64,000 nucleotides of DNA from Inonotus obliquus (GCA_032164295.1 JAJHTX010000006.1:2232001-2296000); one strand, 5' to 3'. Shown: positions 13,446 to 25,622, numbered from the stretch's first letter. Made by a program: numbers and translations. The notes: generated by a model from the sequence alone, not told the origin.

Positions 13446-13525
13446 ATGTCAGTTTGTCAGCACTTCACTCTCGTCTGAGTCGGCAGTCCTCAACCAACGA
13501 CTAGCTAGAACACAGCAAGTACAAG

Positions 13526-14833
13526 ATGCTCAGTGCCCGACCAGTTTCTCTTCTTCACAACAATGACGACTACTCACGTATTACTGCGTCAAAAACACCT
13601 GGAAGGTCCCTGAAGGGCCGCGCCGGTCTCCAAGAGAACGTCCTGCGCAATGGATCTGCGTCCGTGAATCCGAAGGAAAAGCGAGTGGCTTTGCAAACAC
13701 CGTTACTTCAAGGAAGTAGCAGTGAGTTATTCATTGCTTGTCTATACACTGGTTCTGAAGAAAGTAGAGATCATCTTGCAGGATGCACACGCACTGTCAA
13801 AAGTTGCCACCCTTTCAAACGCTCGACCTCTGGGAGACAAAACGCCCAAACCTAATAGGCAGAGTCTATCTCTGTTCACACCTGGTCCCCGAAATGTCAA
13901 GCCTTCGAAACTCTCTTTACTTATCGCTCAAGACGAAAGCGACGCGACTTCACCCCCACAACCACCAAGCTCTTCCCGCAAGAAAGTTCGCACTCCAAGA
14001 GTTAGCAAATGCTTTGAGACACCCATTACGAAAGGCGACCACTGGAACGTGAGTGACGTCTCCATCGACGAATCAACCGTCACCTCCGGGGAAAAAAACC
14101 AGGTAGACCCTGACGAGTTGGATGATAGCGAAGTAGAATACATGCCACCTAAACCTATTGGTGAGATATTTGTCGCATTAATTTATAACTGGGGAGATAA
14201 CAGGATAACAGAACCTCCTTTCGAGCCTCCTTTCGAGCTCCCAGACTACAAAGACGTTGGACAACTACTTCGTACACTTGCATATTCCTATCCTGTCAAT
14301 GATTCTCCCTGTGTCTTTCAGTTCGACTCTGAAGATCTGTTGAAGGGCTGCGATTGGTCAGCAGACCGATTGCACCACAATGTTCCAGATTCTGGTCTGT
14401 CCTTCAAGCATACTGACTAGCAAATGAGCTTACACCATACCCAGACGATGACGAAATCTTCGGCCCTCGTAAATTACGGTCCGAAGCAGGAACAGATCCG
14501 TTGGCCTCTTTAGGGACAGGGGTGAGGCGGACCGTTACTCGTTCCACTAGTACTGTCCGATCAAGAGCTCCGTCTGGGGGAAATTCGACCCGTCCAGCTC
14601 GGCCCGCGACATCACTCGCTGTTCGGGCACCTGACCTCAAGTCGGATCCGACCGCTCCGCGTCCGGGCACTTCTTCATCGAACACACGGTCTTCAGTAAG
14701 AGTGGGCTCAAAAGTTGCACGAGTCGCCTCGTCCCTCAAGAGGAAATCAACGGACCACAACAAAGATAATGTGCTTGCAGCCCAGTTCGCCGACGAGCTC
14801 AAATTGGACGACGATTTCCGTTTCACTCTATGA
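13526..14833 (+). CDS. Probable securin (Cut2/Pds1-like separase inhibitor)
   Basis: Securin binds and inhibits separase until the APC/C destroys it at anaphase. The N-terminus carries TPGRSLKGRAGLQENVL, which contains a destruction-box RxxL (RAGL) and repeated basic residues. A mid-region block reads DDSEVEYMPPKPI, matching the D-[IV]-EYMPP block of fission-yeast Cut2. A duplicated EPPFEPPFELPDYKD follows, then a basic Ser/Thr-rich region and a C-terminus ending DDDFRFTL. Intron 1 is 13722-13767 (46 nt) and intron 2 is 14161-14211 (51 nt, in frame). Splicing between about 14260 and 14430 is unresolved: the downstream frame (NELTPYPDDDEIFGPRK) must be joined by an intron ending near 14420, possibly one of about 150 nt starting at GTACAC near 14271. 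Securins diverge very fast, so the call rests on short motifs. It is divergent to CSF1, with MCB and E-box elements between them. Confidence 0.65.
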
Positions 14834-15278
14834 CAACTTTTGGCAGGTCATATTTCTTTCCTACCCCTTTCATCTTTTGCCTTTATCCGGATTGTATGAT
14901 TTGTTCCGTTCCAGTAAAATTCCGCGCAGATTTCGTTCTTGATCCAGGAGTCAGTTCCTCGACTTTAAGCGAAGCAACCCCACACTTCACTTATTTCCAT
15001 CGTACTCCGCCTCGTGATCGCGTATATTGGTTTTTCATGTCTTGTTTTGTTCGCGTTTACGTTCGCATCAATTCACTGCAGGAGCCCAGTTACCTGTTTA
15101 CCGTAACTATCCCAAGTGCGTTGGGCTTGATTGTTGTATAAATAGACTCAAGATCACACCTCTGTTCCACGAAGCAGGGAACCACAACCATGCTCTCTCG
15201 GAAGCAACGCTGACGACATGTGGGCTTCTGGTCCCGCGCATATGATGGGGACCTGATACAAATACAGCATCTCTGGAA
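14834..15278. other. Intergenic, securin 3' to beta-mannosidase promoter
   Basis: No gene is visible. The left part is T/C-rich 3' UTR-like sequence; the right part is the beta-mannosidase promoter with a TATA box. Confidence 0.6.
15137..15144 (+). promoter_or_regulatory. TATA box of the beta-mannosidase gene
   Basis: TATAAATA lies 135 bp upstream of the ATG at 15279, a plausible distance for a fungal core promoter with a 5' UTR of roughly 100 nt. Confidence 0.5.
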
Positions 15279-18200
15279 ATGCCGCCCTTTCAGCGAGGCA
15301 GGACATCTGCCATGCTGGCGCTCAATCTCTTCATTCTGCCATTAGTTCTGAGTCTCCCCCTCGCCTGCGTAGCTCAAAAATTTAGTCTGTCCGATTTGCG
15401 ATGGACGCTGAAGAACTCCAATGGATCAATTGACGTCCCAGCACATGTCCCATCTCAGGCGCATCTTGATCTCCTCAGAGCCGGGATCATCTCAGAACCT
15501 TTGCTAGGTGTAAATGGCATGTTGCGTTTCCTCCTCGCCTCCGACTTTCATCTGACTACATTATTAGATTTGACCCAGAGATGGGTGGCCGACGAAAATT
15601 GGACGTATACCGCCGACTTGGGCGCTTTTGAAGCCATGCTGTCAGACGATCCGATGGAGAAAGTCCTACTTGTTTTCTATGGGCTTGACACTGTCGCTAA
15701 TATTGTTGAGTTTTCTCATCAGCTTACTAGTAGAGTTTGATCTGACTTTCCCCAGACGATGCTCGGCCAGCCCATAGCATGGGTGAACAACCAATTTAGA
15801 CAATACATCTTTGATGTTACGATGGCTTTAAGAAATAGTAGCTCCGGTGGTGACAATAATTTGACTGTTGCATTCGAGGCGGCTGCTAGATATGGCCTTA
15901 ACGTCAGCACAAGAGCGGACATGGAACATCTTGAAGGCGTATCCGTGGTATGTAATTTTTTTCAATTATATGTAGAACAACTTTACTACCTCAACCAAAG
16001 TTTGAATACCCAGGAGGGCATCCATATGTCCGGAAGACTGCATCAGATTTTGGATGGGACTGGGTAAGGACAGCTTCAACTTGGAAAACGTTTGTCGACA
16101 CGCCTGACTCGTTGCTGTATCAGGGTCCTGCATTTGTTCCAAGTGGCATATTCAAACCAGCGTATCTCATCATCTTGGGCAAAACTAATTCTACATCAAC
16201 GTCCTCCGTTGTATCCTCGATAACTTTCAGCCCATCAGTCTTTTTGGAAGAAAAATCTATCGAAATATCAAAAGTTGGCCAGCGGCCTTCTCTCCGACCT
16301 AATGAGACTGCGGACTGGCTGGTTAACGTTACCCTTGCTCTGAGGTCCTCGCAGGCATTGGAAAACAATACAATGACGATAACATTTTCGGAGCTCAACA
16401 TCACGTCCGCACCTCTACCGCTTCCCTCGATCTCAAGCGATACTTCCGACTCGACGTTTGTATCTGCAAGTATCACGATTCCAGATGGAATACCAGAGCG
16501 CTGGTATCCCCATAACCTTGGCACGCCTAAGCGGTACAAAATCACTGTTTCTCTAGAACCAGCGAACGTCAAGTTTACGACGACGACAGGCTTCCGCACT
16601 ATAGTGTTAATACAAGAACCTTACACACAATCGGAAGTTGATTCCCGGGGCATAACGCCAGGAGATCAGTTTCATTTCGAAATCAATGGCAAGGCGTTCT
16701 ATAGCTTGGGCACGAACATTATCCCATTCGACCCATTTTATTCGCGGATGACTACTGCGCAGGTCCGCTGGGTTGTTGAAAGTGCGGTTTTGAGCGGCCA
16801 GAATATGGTGAGTCCTGTATGTGTTGCCGTTGCGTCATTCTTTTAATGAATCGCCGCCAGCTTCGCGTTTGGGGAGGAGGTATTTATCAACCTTCGGACG
16901 AAGAAACGGGTCTTTATAGTTTCTACGAGATATGCGATGAGCTCGGCATACTGGCATGGTCCGAACTAATCTTCTCGGACAATCTTTACCCGATCAATGA
17001 TTTCCTATTGGATTCCATTGCTCCCGAGGTGCGTCAGAACGTGAGACGCACCAATAGACACCCCAGCAACGCTCAGTGGGCTGGTGGTAACGAGATCGAG
17101 GGCATTGTTGAAATAATCAACACAACTTTCGCCAACGGCACCCACTATTTAGACGAGGTGCGTACTGCCCTATTGCGCTGCGCAGAGTCTCACCGACATT
17201 GTTGCAGTTCGTCACGTTGTTCCAAGATTTCCTTCATGACGTCGTGCTCAATGAGACTTCTTCGGTGTGTGAGAAAGCGACAATATGATATTCTGGTTCT
17301 CATTCAGACTTTGCATTAAGTTATCTTATTCGGACTGCTCAACGACAAGTGGCTATCTCAGTTTGGAACCTTACGTCTTGAGGTTCCGTAATGGAACTCC
17401 GGGAGAGATTTATGGCAATAGCGGTAACCTTCGCCATCTGTGCAGCGGAGGATACCTCATTTAAAGACTGATTTGATTCTAGAGCGGTACAACTATGATG
17501 CTTCCCAGGCCTTCAACTACAGTACTTATCCGATTTCTCGGTACGCATCTCACTCTTCACATCAAGCGTCTAGCTTTAATTTGGTCAATAGATATGTCAA
17601 CGAGTTCGGATTCCACTCCATGCCTTCTTTCTACAGCTGGGAGGAAGTCCTCGAATCTCCTGACGACTTTGCTTTCAACTCGACCGTTGTATATTCTCGT
17701 GATCACCATCCTCCAGCCGGCGGGCTCGCGTGGCCGAATCCGAATGCCAGCCAAGGCCAGGCACAGATGACTACTGGCGTCGAGCTCTGGCTCCCGACTC
17801 CCGGTACAGACGATGCAAATCAGACTTTTGCGCAATGGTGTTGGAGTACTCAGGTCTTCCAGTCGTTGAACATGGTATCTGAGATTGCCTGGTACCGACG
17901 TGGTGCGGGCTTGGGAGAGAATAATCTCGGTGCATTGGTATGGCAGTTAAATGACATCTGGCAGGTTGGTTTACACTCCCTTTGTCGAACATATTGCGGA
18001 TCCTCATGAAAGTAATTTCATGATTAGGGTGTGAGCTGGTCGAGCATCGAGTATTCCGGGCGTTGGAAAGTCTTGCAGTATGCACTAGGGAGTGCCTTCG
18101 CTCCAGTGACGATTTACCCGTTCTGGACACCAGAAAACCAGACACTGGAAGTTCTCGTCACTTCTGATCGCTGGGAGACGGTGAACGGGTCTGCGCAGCT

Positions 18201-18814
18201 TACATGGTTTGATTGGAAAGGCAATACGTTGAACTCCAGCAACCATAATTTCTCAACACCGACGCTCAACAATAGTGTGATCCTAATTGAAACGGGCCTA
18301 GAAACTATCCTTCCGGCTGGAGTGGGCCCATCAGATGCGTGGATGCTCTTGAACCTTACTGCCGAAACCGAGAACGGGCAGGTCACTAACGAGCAATACG
18401 TGGGTTTGCCATCGATTCTGGCATATATACCAATGTGCTTACCGCTGGTCGACTTTAGTTCACCCCAGTGCCCCTATCTAATGCCTCGCTGGTCGATCCG
18501 ATGATCAATGTAACCAGAGGGCAAAATCTAACTTTTACGCTGTCTGCTCAGGGTGGCGTTGCACCTTTCACTTGGTTGGATCATCCGTTGGGAACTATCG
18601 GCATTTTCGTGGATAATTCCACCGGAAAACCTTCCAATGGATTTTACCTGATACCAGGCCAGGATAGGACAGGTTAGTTGCGAAGTACTCCTTGTTCATT
18701 GTTCTGAACTTCGACGCAGTTCGGTTTGTGCTGAATAAGGTCCTTTCTCGAATCGACGATCCGGATCCTGCAGACTTTGTGGTTAGGTCACTGTGGAATA
18801 ATACTCACGTATAG
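15279..18814 (+). CDS. Secreted beta-mannosidase, GH2 (MndA-like)
   Basis: Predicted to release terminal beta-mannose from manno-oligosaccharides during extracellular mannan breakdown. An N-terminal hydrophobic signal peptide (LNLFILPLVLSLPLACVAQ) is followed by a jelly-roll start with LRWTLKNSNGSIDVPA and RWVADENWTY. Splicing then gives FGWDW|GPAFVPSGI and later RVWGGGIYQ. The catalytic domain shows the acid/base Glu in AGGNEIEG and the probable nucleophile Glu in VNEFGFHSMPSF. Many N-glycosylation sequons are present. Introns that close in frame include those at about 15509-15569, 15690-15755, 15947-16015, 16065-16125, 16807-16860, 17157-17207, 17264-17329, 17425-17482 and 17965-18027. The last exon starts with VRFVLNKVL and ends at the TAG 18812-18814. 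A start at 15312 would also keep the signal peptide. Confidence 0.92.
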
Positions 18815-18906
18815 CAGTCGGATATGCGGTAGGGAAATTGAATGGCACATGTGCGACACTCCAGGTTATCGTAAATCCCAATGCAACTGAACCACTTCTC
18901 TTTCCT

Positions 18907-20372
18907 TCAAGTAATGAGTGACATTCGTGCTATTGGTAGACGATAGAATCGCATGTTGAAGTAATTTCTCGTTCCACCCCATCTGTCCGTATCACCTGTA
19001 TCTTTCATCAAATCGACATCGCTCCATTCGACATGTAGGCCCACGTTTGACAGATGAAGTTCCGACAATTGCGTGTAAACATCGTAAAAGAGAGCATCTT
19101 ATAAGTCCATAAGCTCGGGTCAGAAAAGTAGTTGATGATGGGTACCGACGCACTTGTTGCTCCTAAGCCATTGAAGAAACTAAACCGAGCATCTGGCCCG
19201 CTCAGTAAGTCCGGTAGGTGACCGAAGAAAGTATGTAATGCTAGCGTGGTATTTATTCAGTGATGTGTCACAGGAAGACTGAGCGCAAAATACCTTCATA
19301 CTCCTCGGAGAAGGTATCGGTGTAGACCACATCGAATCCACCCACAGCCATTATTTCGTCGCTCTCAATAAAGTCTTGCCATTGCCCTTCGAGAATGGTT
19401 ACTCCAGGTTTTTCATACCACCCAAGCTCACGCATGTGCTGTAGGACGTCCGCGTGAGCTTCGATGATGATATGCCGGCTTGGAGGATTAGGTAGATTTT
19501 GGAAAATTGAGTCAATCTGGCTCGTGATTGTTAGCTTCTAACGAGAACTGACGTCGCAGAAATACTTCTTCTCACTATTCCAAGACCGAATCCGATGTTG
19601 AGAACACTGTATTCCCCTTCCAGATTTTCGCATAGCTTACTAACGGTTTCCTGCACTTCATAGAAGTCAAATTCACATCGTAGACAGTAATAACATATTT
19701 ACTGATTTCTCGCTCCCAACCCATCATAACCCCAACCTCCTCATCACCTACCTTCACAAGACATACATCCTGCCCGTGTTCATCCTTTCTGAATATCAAT
19801 CGCGACTTTAGGAATTCTGCTGTTGATCCGGCTGCCGTCGAATCATCCGCACGAAGAATCAAAGAAGACGACGAAGTGACCGGTGTTTTCTTGGAGGAAA
19901 GATGGGAAAGTAGGTATTCTGTTCAGATACTCATTAGTTCGAGCATGTGTTTGGAATTGTGGGGTACCATACCAGATCTAAGACCGGCATCCCGAACTGA
20001 CCTATAACACTCCTCATTATTTAGGGACAGTGCAATGTCTCCAGCTGTATTCCCTAAATTATCCACTAGTAACCGAGTATAGTCAGGGTGACGCTCCTCA
20101 AAACAACTCCGAACCGTACCAACGTTCCAAAGTGCACCATTTTCGATAAGATAATCAACAAGCTCCTTGTCTTCTACATAAGCCGCGGCATGTAAAGCAG
20201 AATTCCCTTCCTCGTCCTGATACCAGAGAGGTGCACCCTGATCAATGAGAGTTTTGACTTCCTCAAGTGGCTTTGCTTCAAATATAGCATCTATGAGGAC
20301 TTTTCCGAAAGTTACAATGGCGTCTAGCTCTTCATCTTGAGGTTCGTCAAGGTCTATGTAGCTGACGTTCAT
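18907..20372 (-). CDS. RMT2: RMT2-type protein arginine N5-methyltransferase
   Basis: Yeast Rmt2 methylates the delta nitrogen of an arginine in ribosomal protein Rpl12. The N-terminal part holds ankyrin-like repeats (EGNSALHAAAYVEDKELVDY, NLGNTAGDIALSLNN). The C-terminal part is a class I SAM-dependent methyltransferase with motif I VLNIGFGLGIV, post-I HIIIEAHADVL and GVTILEGQWQDF, the FDVVYTDTFSEEYE block, and a terminal VDLMKDTGDTDRWGGTRNYF block. This ankyrin-plus-methyltransferase order is the Rmt2 layout. The start ATG at 20370-20372 gives MNVSYIDLDEP, preferable to an upstream in-frame Met. The stop is 18907-18909. Short introns separate the exon blocks near 19865-19925, 19510-19570 and 19240-19300. 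A CACGTG lies 54 bp upstream of the ATG. Confidence 0.9.
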
Positions 20373-20683
20373 GGCGGTCAAATTCAAGATCAAAACGATC
20401 GGACAGCAAGAAATACGCACAAGGCCACGTGATGCGAACAATTCAATATTGAGCCAATTGAACCACTGCCTTCTGATTAGATTTTGTGCCAAGGCACGGA
20501 AGTGTACAAAGTCCAGTGTATCAATTGCGGGAAACAGCCGGAAAGCAAGGTGACATGAACGATTAGTAACTACGCGGGCTAATGTATGATAGTAAAATTG
20601 TCTGTGAAGCTGTGACTAAGCGGACAGAAACGATAACGAGCGTTAGGAACAACCGGAACCAATCCAGAACCTATGTGAAGACC
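20373..20683. other. Intergenic between GH79 copy 1 (3') and RMT2 (5')
   Basis: No gene is seen. It contains the RMT2 promoter with CACGTG at 20426-20431 and the 3' flank of the GH79 gene. Confidence 0.5.
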
Positions 20684-23014
20684 TCAAGGCCATACACGGT
20701 TGATAAGAAAAGTGGCTCCTAGGATGGCAACAATACCCGTGAGAATCCCATAATCGAGCGTTGCCCTAATAGCTCTTGCAGCGTTTTCCTGTGCGCTCCT
20801 GTAACTAGTCGAGCCTGTGAAGTCCCAATTCCCTCCTCCACGTCCATTTGATGTCGCAAGGACCGCCTGATCGATCGTTGCGGTATTTGCGGCAGCCGTC
20901 TACGGGGCACTGTCAACACGATGAACACGAATGAATATATTACACGTACACGACTCGCGGTAGTTGCGAATGTATCGGTAGTTTGAGGCCCGGAGTTACT
21001 CAGAGCGTCTGAGTTGAGGAAGACGACAGCAACAGCCGGAGCCGGGACCGGAACTGCGCAGACATTGTTTGTTGCATCGCACTCGTACGTAAATACGACC
21101 TCTTCTCCGAGTATACGTCCATCGGACTCGAAGGGACCGCCGAAAGTCTTAGCGAAACACGTCAGAGTGAATGAAACCTAATGAATTGAACTCCATACCT
21201 GGCCGGCCCAAGTTATGTCAAACTTCTCTGCGGCCGACGGCGCAAGCAGATACTTGACCTGCACGCTTGATGGTGTCGTGCCAGGAGTATCGGTCTCATT
21301 GCCACCTATACTGATGTATGCAGTATAATCGGCCGCACCAGAGGAATCGGTAAGGTAATTGATAAGCACGACGCGTGCAGGCTCTCCATCCTCATAAATA
21401 GCGTAACCAGGAGTGAACTGATTGTTGTCGTTCATGAATAGATCAACGACTCGTGCTCTGCCCGTGCGGCCAAATATTTCGGTAAGAGCAAGCATCGTAT
21501 AAAACGTTGATCCAATCGTCCATTGACGGATGTGGGTCTGATTTGTCGCCATTGGAGTAAAGGCCTAGATAGACGATACGTCGCTGACGTGTTTCAAAAC
21601 GTGTGTAAATCAAGCACGTACGTTATAGTAAGTGTTCTGACCACCAACGTGGTATAAACAGTGCGAAATGTTTGTCATCGCCATGTTCAAAGAGTAGTCA
21701 ACTGCCCACATGGCCGCAGCAAACGAAGTACTGAGACCAGAAAACCCACCGCATGACGCAGTGTTTGTCTCAAACATAACGACAGGTAATCCGAGTTCCT
21801 GCGCAATACTTGTCGTATGTTCGTAGAGGGTATTCAGGGTTTGGACATTATTGTGATTGAGGTACATAGATGACAGGATATCTTGAGGATCGATAATGGT
21901 TCCAGAGCTGTTACAGTTATGCGTCGGATAGCTGCGACATCGTTAGAGGAAAGGCGTGGCCAACACCCAACGGAACGGAAAGACTCACTGCTGGACGGAA
22001 ATGTAGGATAGATACTCCGCGTAAAGGTCAAGGAAGCCAGTGTCCCATACATCTTCTGGTGTCCAACCGATTCCAGGGCCACAACAGACACTTGGAGCAA
22101 TGAATCTGTTGTGGTCTCTGATGAGGGAGTCGTCGATGTAGTACTGAAGCACTTGGCCCCATTCCTCAGTATACTCGTCTGTGCTGTAGTTTTCATGACG
22201 TATTTCATTGTTAAAGTAAAGATCCGGTTCATTTCCAAGCTGGAAGCCCAGAAGGTTATCGCCAAGAATCTGGTCACTGAGCTCTCCCATCTCCATTCTT
22301 GGGTTTTCCGTGTCGTTGAAAGGGACACCGATGAACCATTTAATAGGTAGGTGAGATGAGATATTGGCCATGGCGTACAAGATCCCGGCCGAGATTGTTA
22401 TTCTTGGTGTTCGCGTCTTTCAATTCGCACTGAGAAAGACAAACACTAGAAACAATAAAATCAAACGTACCGTACTGGTAAACTCCGCCACCTTCTCGAC
22501 TGCTCGGCCGGAAGGTAAGCCGTCCTCAAGTATGACAGCCTTGTCTTGGGTGTTACCACCCATACGGATGAATAGATCGCCAGCACGAGAGGTAAGGTGC
22601 GACATTAAGTTAAGGAAGATAGGGTCAAGGTGATCGCCATCAGTACCCACTGCGAAAACACGAATAAGTACATGCTTCGAATTTGTCATAGTAATGCATC
22701 CGTTTTGAGTTGGGGGGGAATGACATACGTAGCTTGTCTGCGACGGACAATTCGATTGAAAATCCACCAAAATGGCCAGGAATTTCTATGGATAGCCCAT
22801 CCATTCCTCCATGGTACAGTTGCACGGGAATGTGCGCATTGAACCCTTCTTCAGGTACACCAGGTGGGTCCAGGACACGTCCGTCGCATGGCACGGCTCC
22901 GACGCAAGGAGTGACCAAGGCACCACCTGCGTCCGTAGTAACTGTTCCATAGGTAGTAACTTGTGCAGTGACGCTCACTGCGCAGAGCGCGAGAGCAGCT
23001 GTGGTTCTCCACAT
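20684..23014 (-). CDS. GH79 glycoside hydrolase (heparanase/beta-glucuronidase family), copy 1
   Basis: GH79 enzymes cleave beta-glucuronides, for example on arabinogalactan or glycosaminoglycan-type chains, by a retaining mechanism. The protein begins with a signal peptide (MWRTTAALALCAVSVTAQ). The beta/alpha-barrel carries LFIRMGGNTQD, the acid/base Glu in LGNEPDLYF, SVCCGPGIGWTPEDVWDTGF and the candidate nucleophile Glu in VVMFETNTASCGGFSG. A C-terminal beta domain includes KFDITWAGQ and CDATNNVCAVPVPAP. The C-terminus is a Gly/Ser segment (SNGRGGGNWDFTGSTS) followed by a hydrophobic tail ending INRVWP, which suggests a GPI or membrane anchor. About seven introns interrupt it. Stop is 20684-20686. 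A homologous gene lies about 40 kb downstream on the same strand. Exact substrate is unknown. Confidence 0.88.
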
Positions 23015-23671
23015 AGTCCTACGTACTATGGGTACGTCAGACAGAGGATGGGTGGGAAGTGAAGGTCAGAGGTGAAGGGATGATCGAAACGCCAAGAATG
23101 ATACATGGTCGTTTGCTGGTGAGTCTTGGCACATCTGAAAGAGGGGAAAAAGAAAGAGTCACGTGTCAAACGGAGATGCAGGAGGAAAGGGGATAAGTTT
23201 TTTTTTGAGATGCCTGCCTTTGTCCCGCGTATACATGTATGTTTAGTGTTGTGTGTGGGATTGGAGAGGCCTGCCGATACTCTGAAAATTACGGTGAGGG
23301 CTTAAGAAAGGAATAAATTGGGAAAACGCACTTGTAGTCTTCTGATTTTGAGCAATAACATGGCTATCCTTGGATGTGATTCCTTGTCTTCTCGCCCGTT
23401 GGTTCACTTGCATCCCGCGGTTAGTTCCAAGTTCTCGCACCAAGTATAGATACTTACAAGTTGATGTGAGTGTACGTAAGGAAGTATTCCTGATTCGGAA
23501 GATTGCACTTGTTTGGACGCGGATCGGGCGGGAACTTGCCGATCACGCACGCCCTACAAACTCTCACTGTGTTGTTGTTTCCTTTCCACTCTTTCTACTC
23601 ATTCATCATACTGACCGACGCCTTCCTTCCCTCCACCCTCTCCCGTCGTACGCGCGTGTCGTATTTCTACA
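23015..23671. other. Divergent promoter region, GH79 copy 1 / PWWP gene
   Basis: No gene is seen. It contains CACGTG at 23160-23165 and poly-T near 23199. The right end, just before the PWWP gene, is pyrimidine-rich. Confidence 0.5.
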
Positions 23672-25332
23672 ATGAGCAAGAAGTCTTCTACTAAGGACAA
23701 AGATGAGATAGCTTATGAGAAAGGTGACATTGTTCTCGCGAAGATTCGCGGGTTTCCTGCTTGGCCGGCCCAGGTGGGTCAATTACACTTCTAAATCGGC
23801 GCGTATAAAGATTTAAGCCTGTCATTTGAAACTACTCTGCGTATATCTCAGATTGTTGATCCAGATAGTGTGTCGAAGGAGGTTGCCAAGGAGCGCCCCG
23901 GCGGCAAGAAGTCGACCTTCTACTGCGTGAGGTTCTTTCCTGCAGGAGATCAGTGCGTTACTTCATCTCTCACCCAGTTCTATTGCCTGATCGCGTGTCA
24001 TAATGTTTCTCCGTAATCATTCAGTGCTTGGGTACCGCCAAAAGATCTATCAAAGCTGAAGAAACACGAGATCGAGGCGTATATCAACGAACCGCACAAA
24101 AAGAGCGGTGAGCTACTCGAAGGATACCGTATTGCGCTTGATCCTTCGACATGGGAGCGCGAGATGGAGAACAAGCGCGAGGCGGCGGAAGAAGCCGAAG
24201 CTGATATGGAGGTCGACGAACTCGAGGGTGAGGAGGAAGCAGACGACGATGACGAACCTGCTAAGACGAAAAAGAGGAAGCGGGATTCAGAGAGCGGCTC
24301 AAAGGCTAAGGCCAAGTCGAAGAAGGACAAGGAGCCAGGCGAGGCGACCTCTAAAAAGAAGAAAACCTCAGAAAAGGCGGAAAAGCCGGCGAAATCCAAA
24401 AAGAATGGGTCCAAATCAAAGGAAGTGGTCGAATCTGAGGACGAAGGTGGGCCAGCTGAGCAAGGAGGATCCAGGAAGAAGGCATCAACGCCACCAGCGA
24501 AGAAGTCCAAGCGCGATAAGGAAGAAGAGGGGGACGGTGAGTCACATAATGTATGTCCGTCTTCTCGAAGACCATCCTGAACTCGTTGCCTGGTCTTTCC
24601 TTTGCTTTTCCAGCGGAGATGGAACGCGATCCGACCGCCATCAAGGTCAGGGAGCTGCGGCACAAGATGCAACGCGCCTTTCTGAGCAAGACGGTACCCA
24701 AACCTGATGTTTGTTTTCTTACCAGTGTCCCGATAATGCTCAAACACTCATATTGTGCTCTAGGACATGCCAAACCTTGATGCTCTTTTATCTCAAGTTG
24801 AAGAACTTGATGTTGAAATTAAATATTTGCAGGTTTGTGTTTTCCGCGTGTGAAAATTTTCTTCCTTTTTCGAACAAACGACGCGAGGACCTCCTTTTGC
24901 TTCTTTGTCGAATCATTGGGTTCATATGAGTCATAATACTAACCGCTTCGTGTGTAGTACTCAAAAATTGGGAAAGTCATGCGTCACATTTCGGCTCTGG
25001 AGAAGGATAAAGTGCCCCGTGATGACGAGTTTAAGTTCAAGGATCGTGCACAGGCGTTAGTAAACAAATGGCATACCATTATCAACCAGCCGAATGGGTC
25101 CGCAGAGCCAACCAAGCCCACAGAGTCCGTACCCCCCACGAGTGCTGCTAATGGAAGCACGAACGCGGCGCCCTCAATCGTATCTGACGGGCAGACAGCC
25201 ATCGTTCTTGAGGAGAAGAAGTCTGAGGAAAAGACTGACGAACAGCAACTACAGCCCACTCCTGGAGTTGGAGACACGACGATTGCCGACACAACTCTAG
25301 CCGATGTGACGATGTCGGACGTCGCCGCTTGA
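23672..25332 (+). CDS. PWWP-domain chromatin protein with a C-terminal IBD/TFIIS-N-like domain (LEDGF/HDGF type)
   Basis: PWWP domains read methylated histone H3 (often H3K36) together with DNA. Residues about 12-95 form the domain: YEKGDIVLAKIRGFPAWPAQ, then after splicing IVDPDSVSK, STFYCVRFFPAGD, AWVPPKDLSKLKKHEIEAY. A long acidic and lysine-rich linker with nuclear-localisation-like runs follows. The C-terminal helical region (AIKVRELRHKMQRAFLS, MPNLDALLSQVEELDVEIKYL, KIGKVMRHISALEKDKVP, KFKDRAQALVNKWHTII) resembles the integrase-binding/TFIIS N-terminal bundle of LEDGF. An Ala/Thr/Pro-rich tail ends the protein. Introns lie near 23774-23851, 23953-24025, 24536-24613, 24693-24764 and 24833-24958. 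The domain pairing is visible; a role in transcription elongation is inference. Confidence 0.82.
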
Positions 25333-25622
25333 AGCAGGAATGTAACCTCACTGAAGTGATTGTTCCAAGAATATATGGTGTCTCTGTTTGAATCTGTTTT
25401 ACTCATTTTTTTCTCGCTAGTATCTGTGAATTGCTCTTTTCAACGTTTCTGTCGCATAATTTCTTCCCTCTTTCCTCTTCTCTTTGTCAAGCCTAAAATG
25501 TTTTCTAGCGCTGCCTTGTTCGCTCCGATTCGTTTAGTTTCCAATATTTTTTTTCGATAGAAATCGAGGTGTCCAAAAAAAATGCTCAAATTCTTTCAGA
25601 GACGCCACGGAGTGAAAAAGTC
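25333..25622. other. Intergenic between the PWWP gene and the tRNA
   Basis: T-rich 3' UTR-like sequence. The A5 run at 25615-25619 is the Pol III T-terminator of the minus-strand tRNA. Confidence 0.5.
25615..25619 (-). terminator. Pol III terminator of tRNA-Ser
   Basis: Five T residues on the minus strand begin three bases past the mature tRNA 3' end. Confidence 0.7.

Noticed and set aside
16120..16599. 159-codon minus-strand ORF
   Set aside because: Lies wholly within the beta-mannosidase coding exons.
23998..24747. 249-codon minus-strand ORF rich in Ser and Phe
   Set aside because: Antisense of the Lys/Glu/Ser-rich PWWP linker (AAG/GAG codons give CTT/CTC on the other strand).
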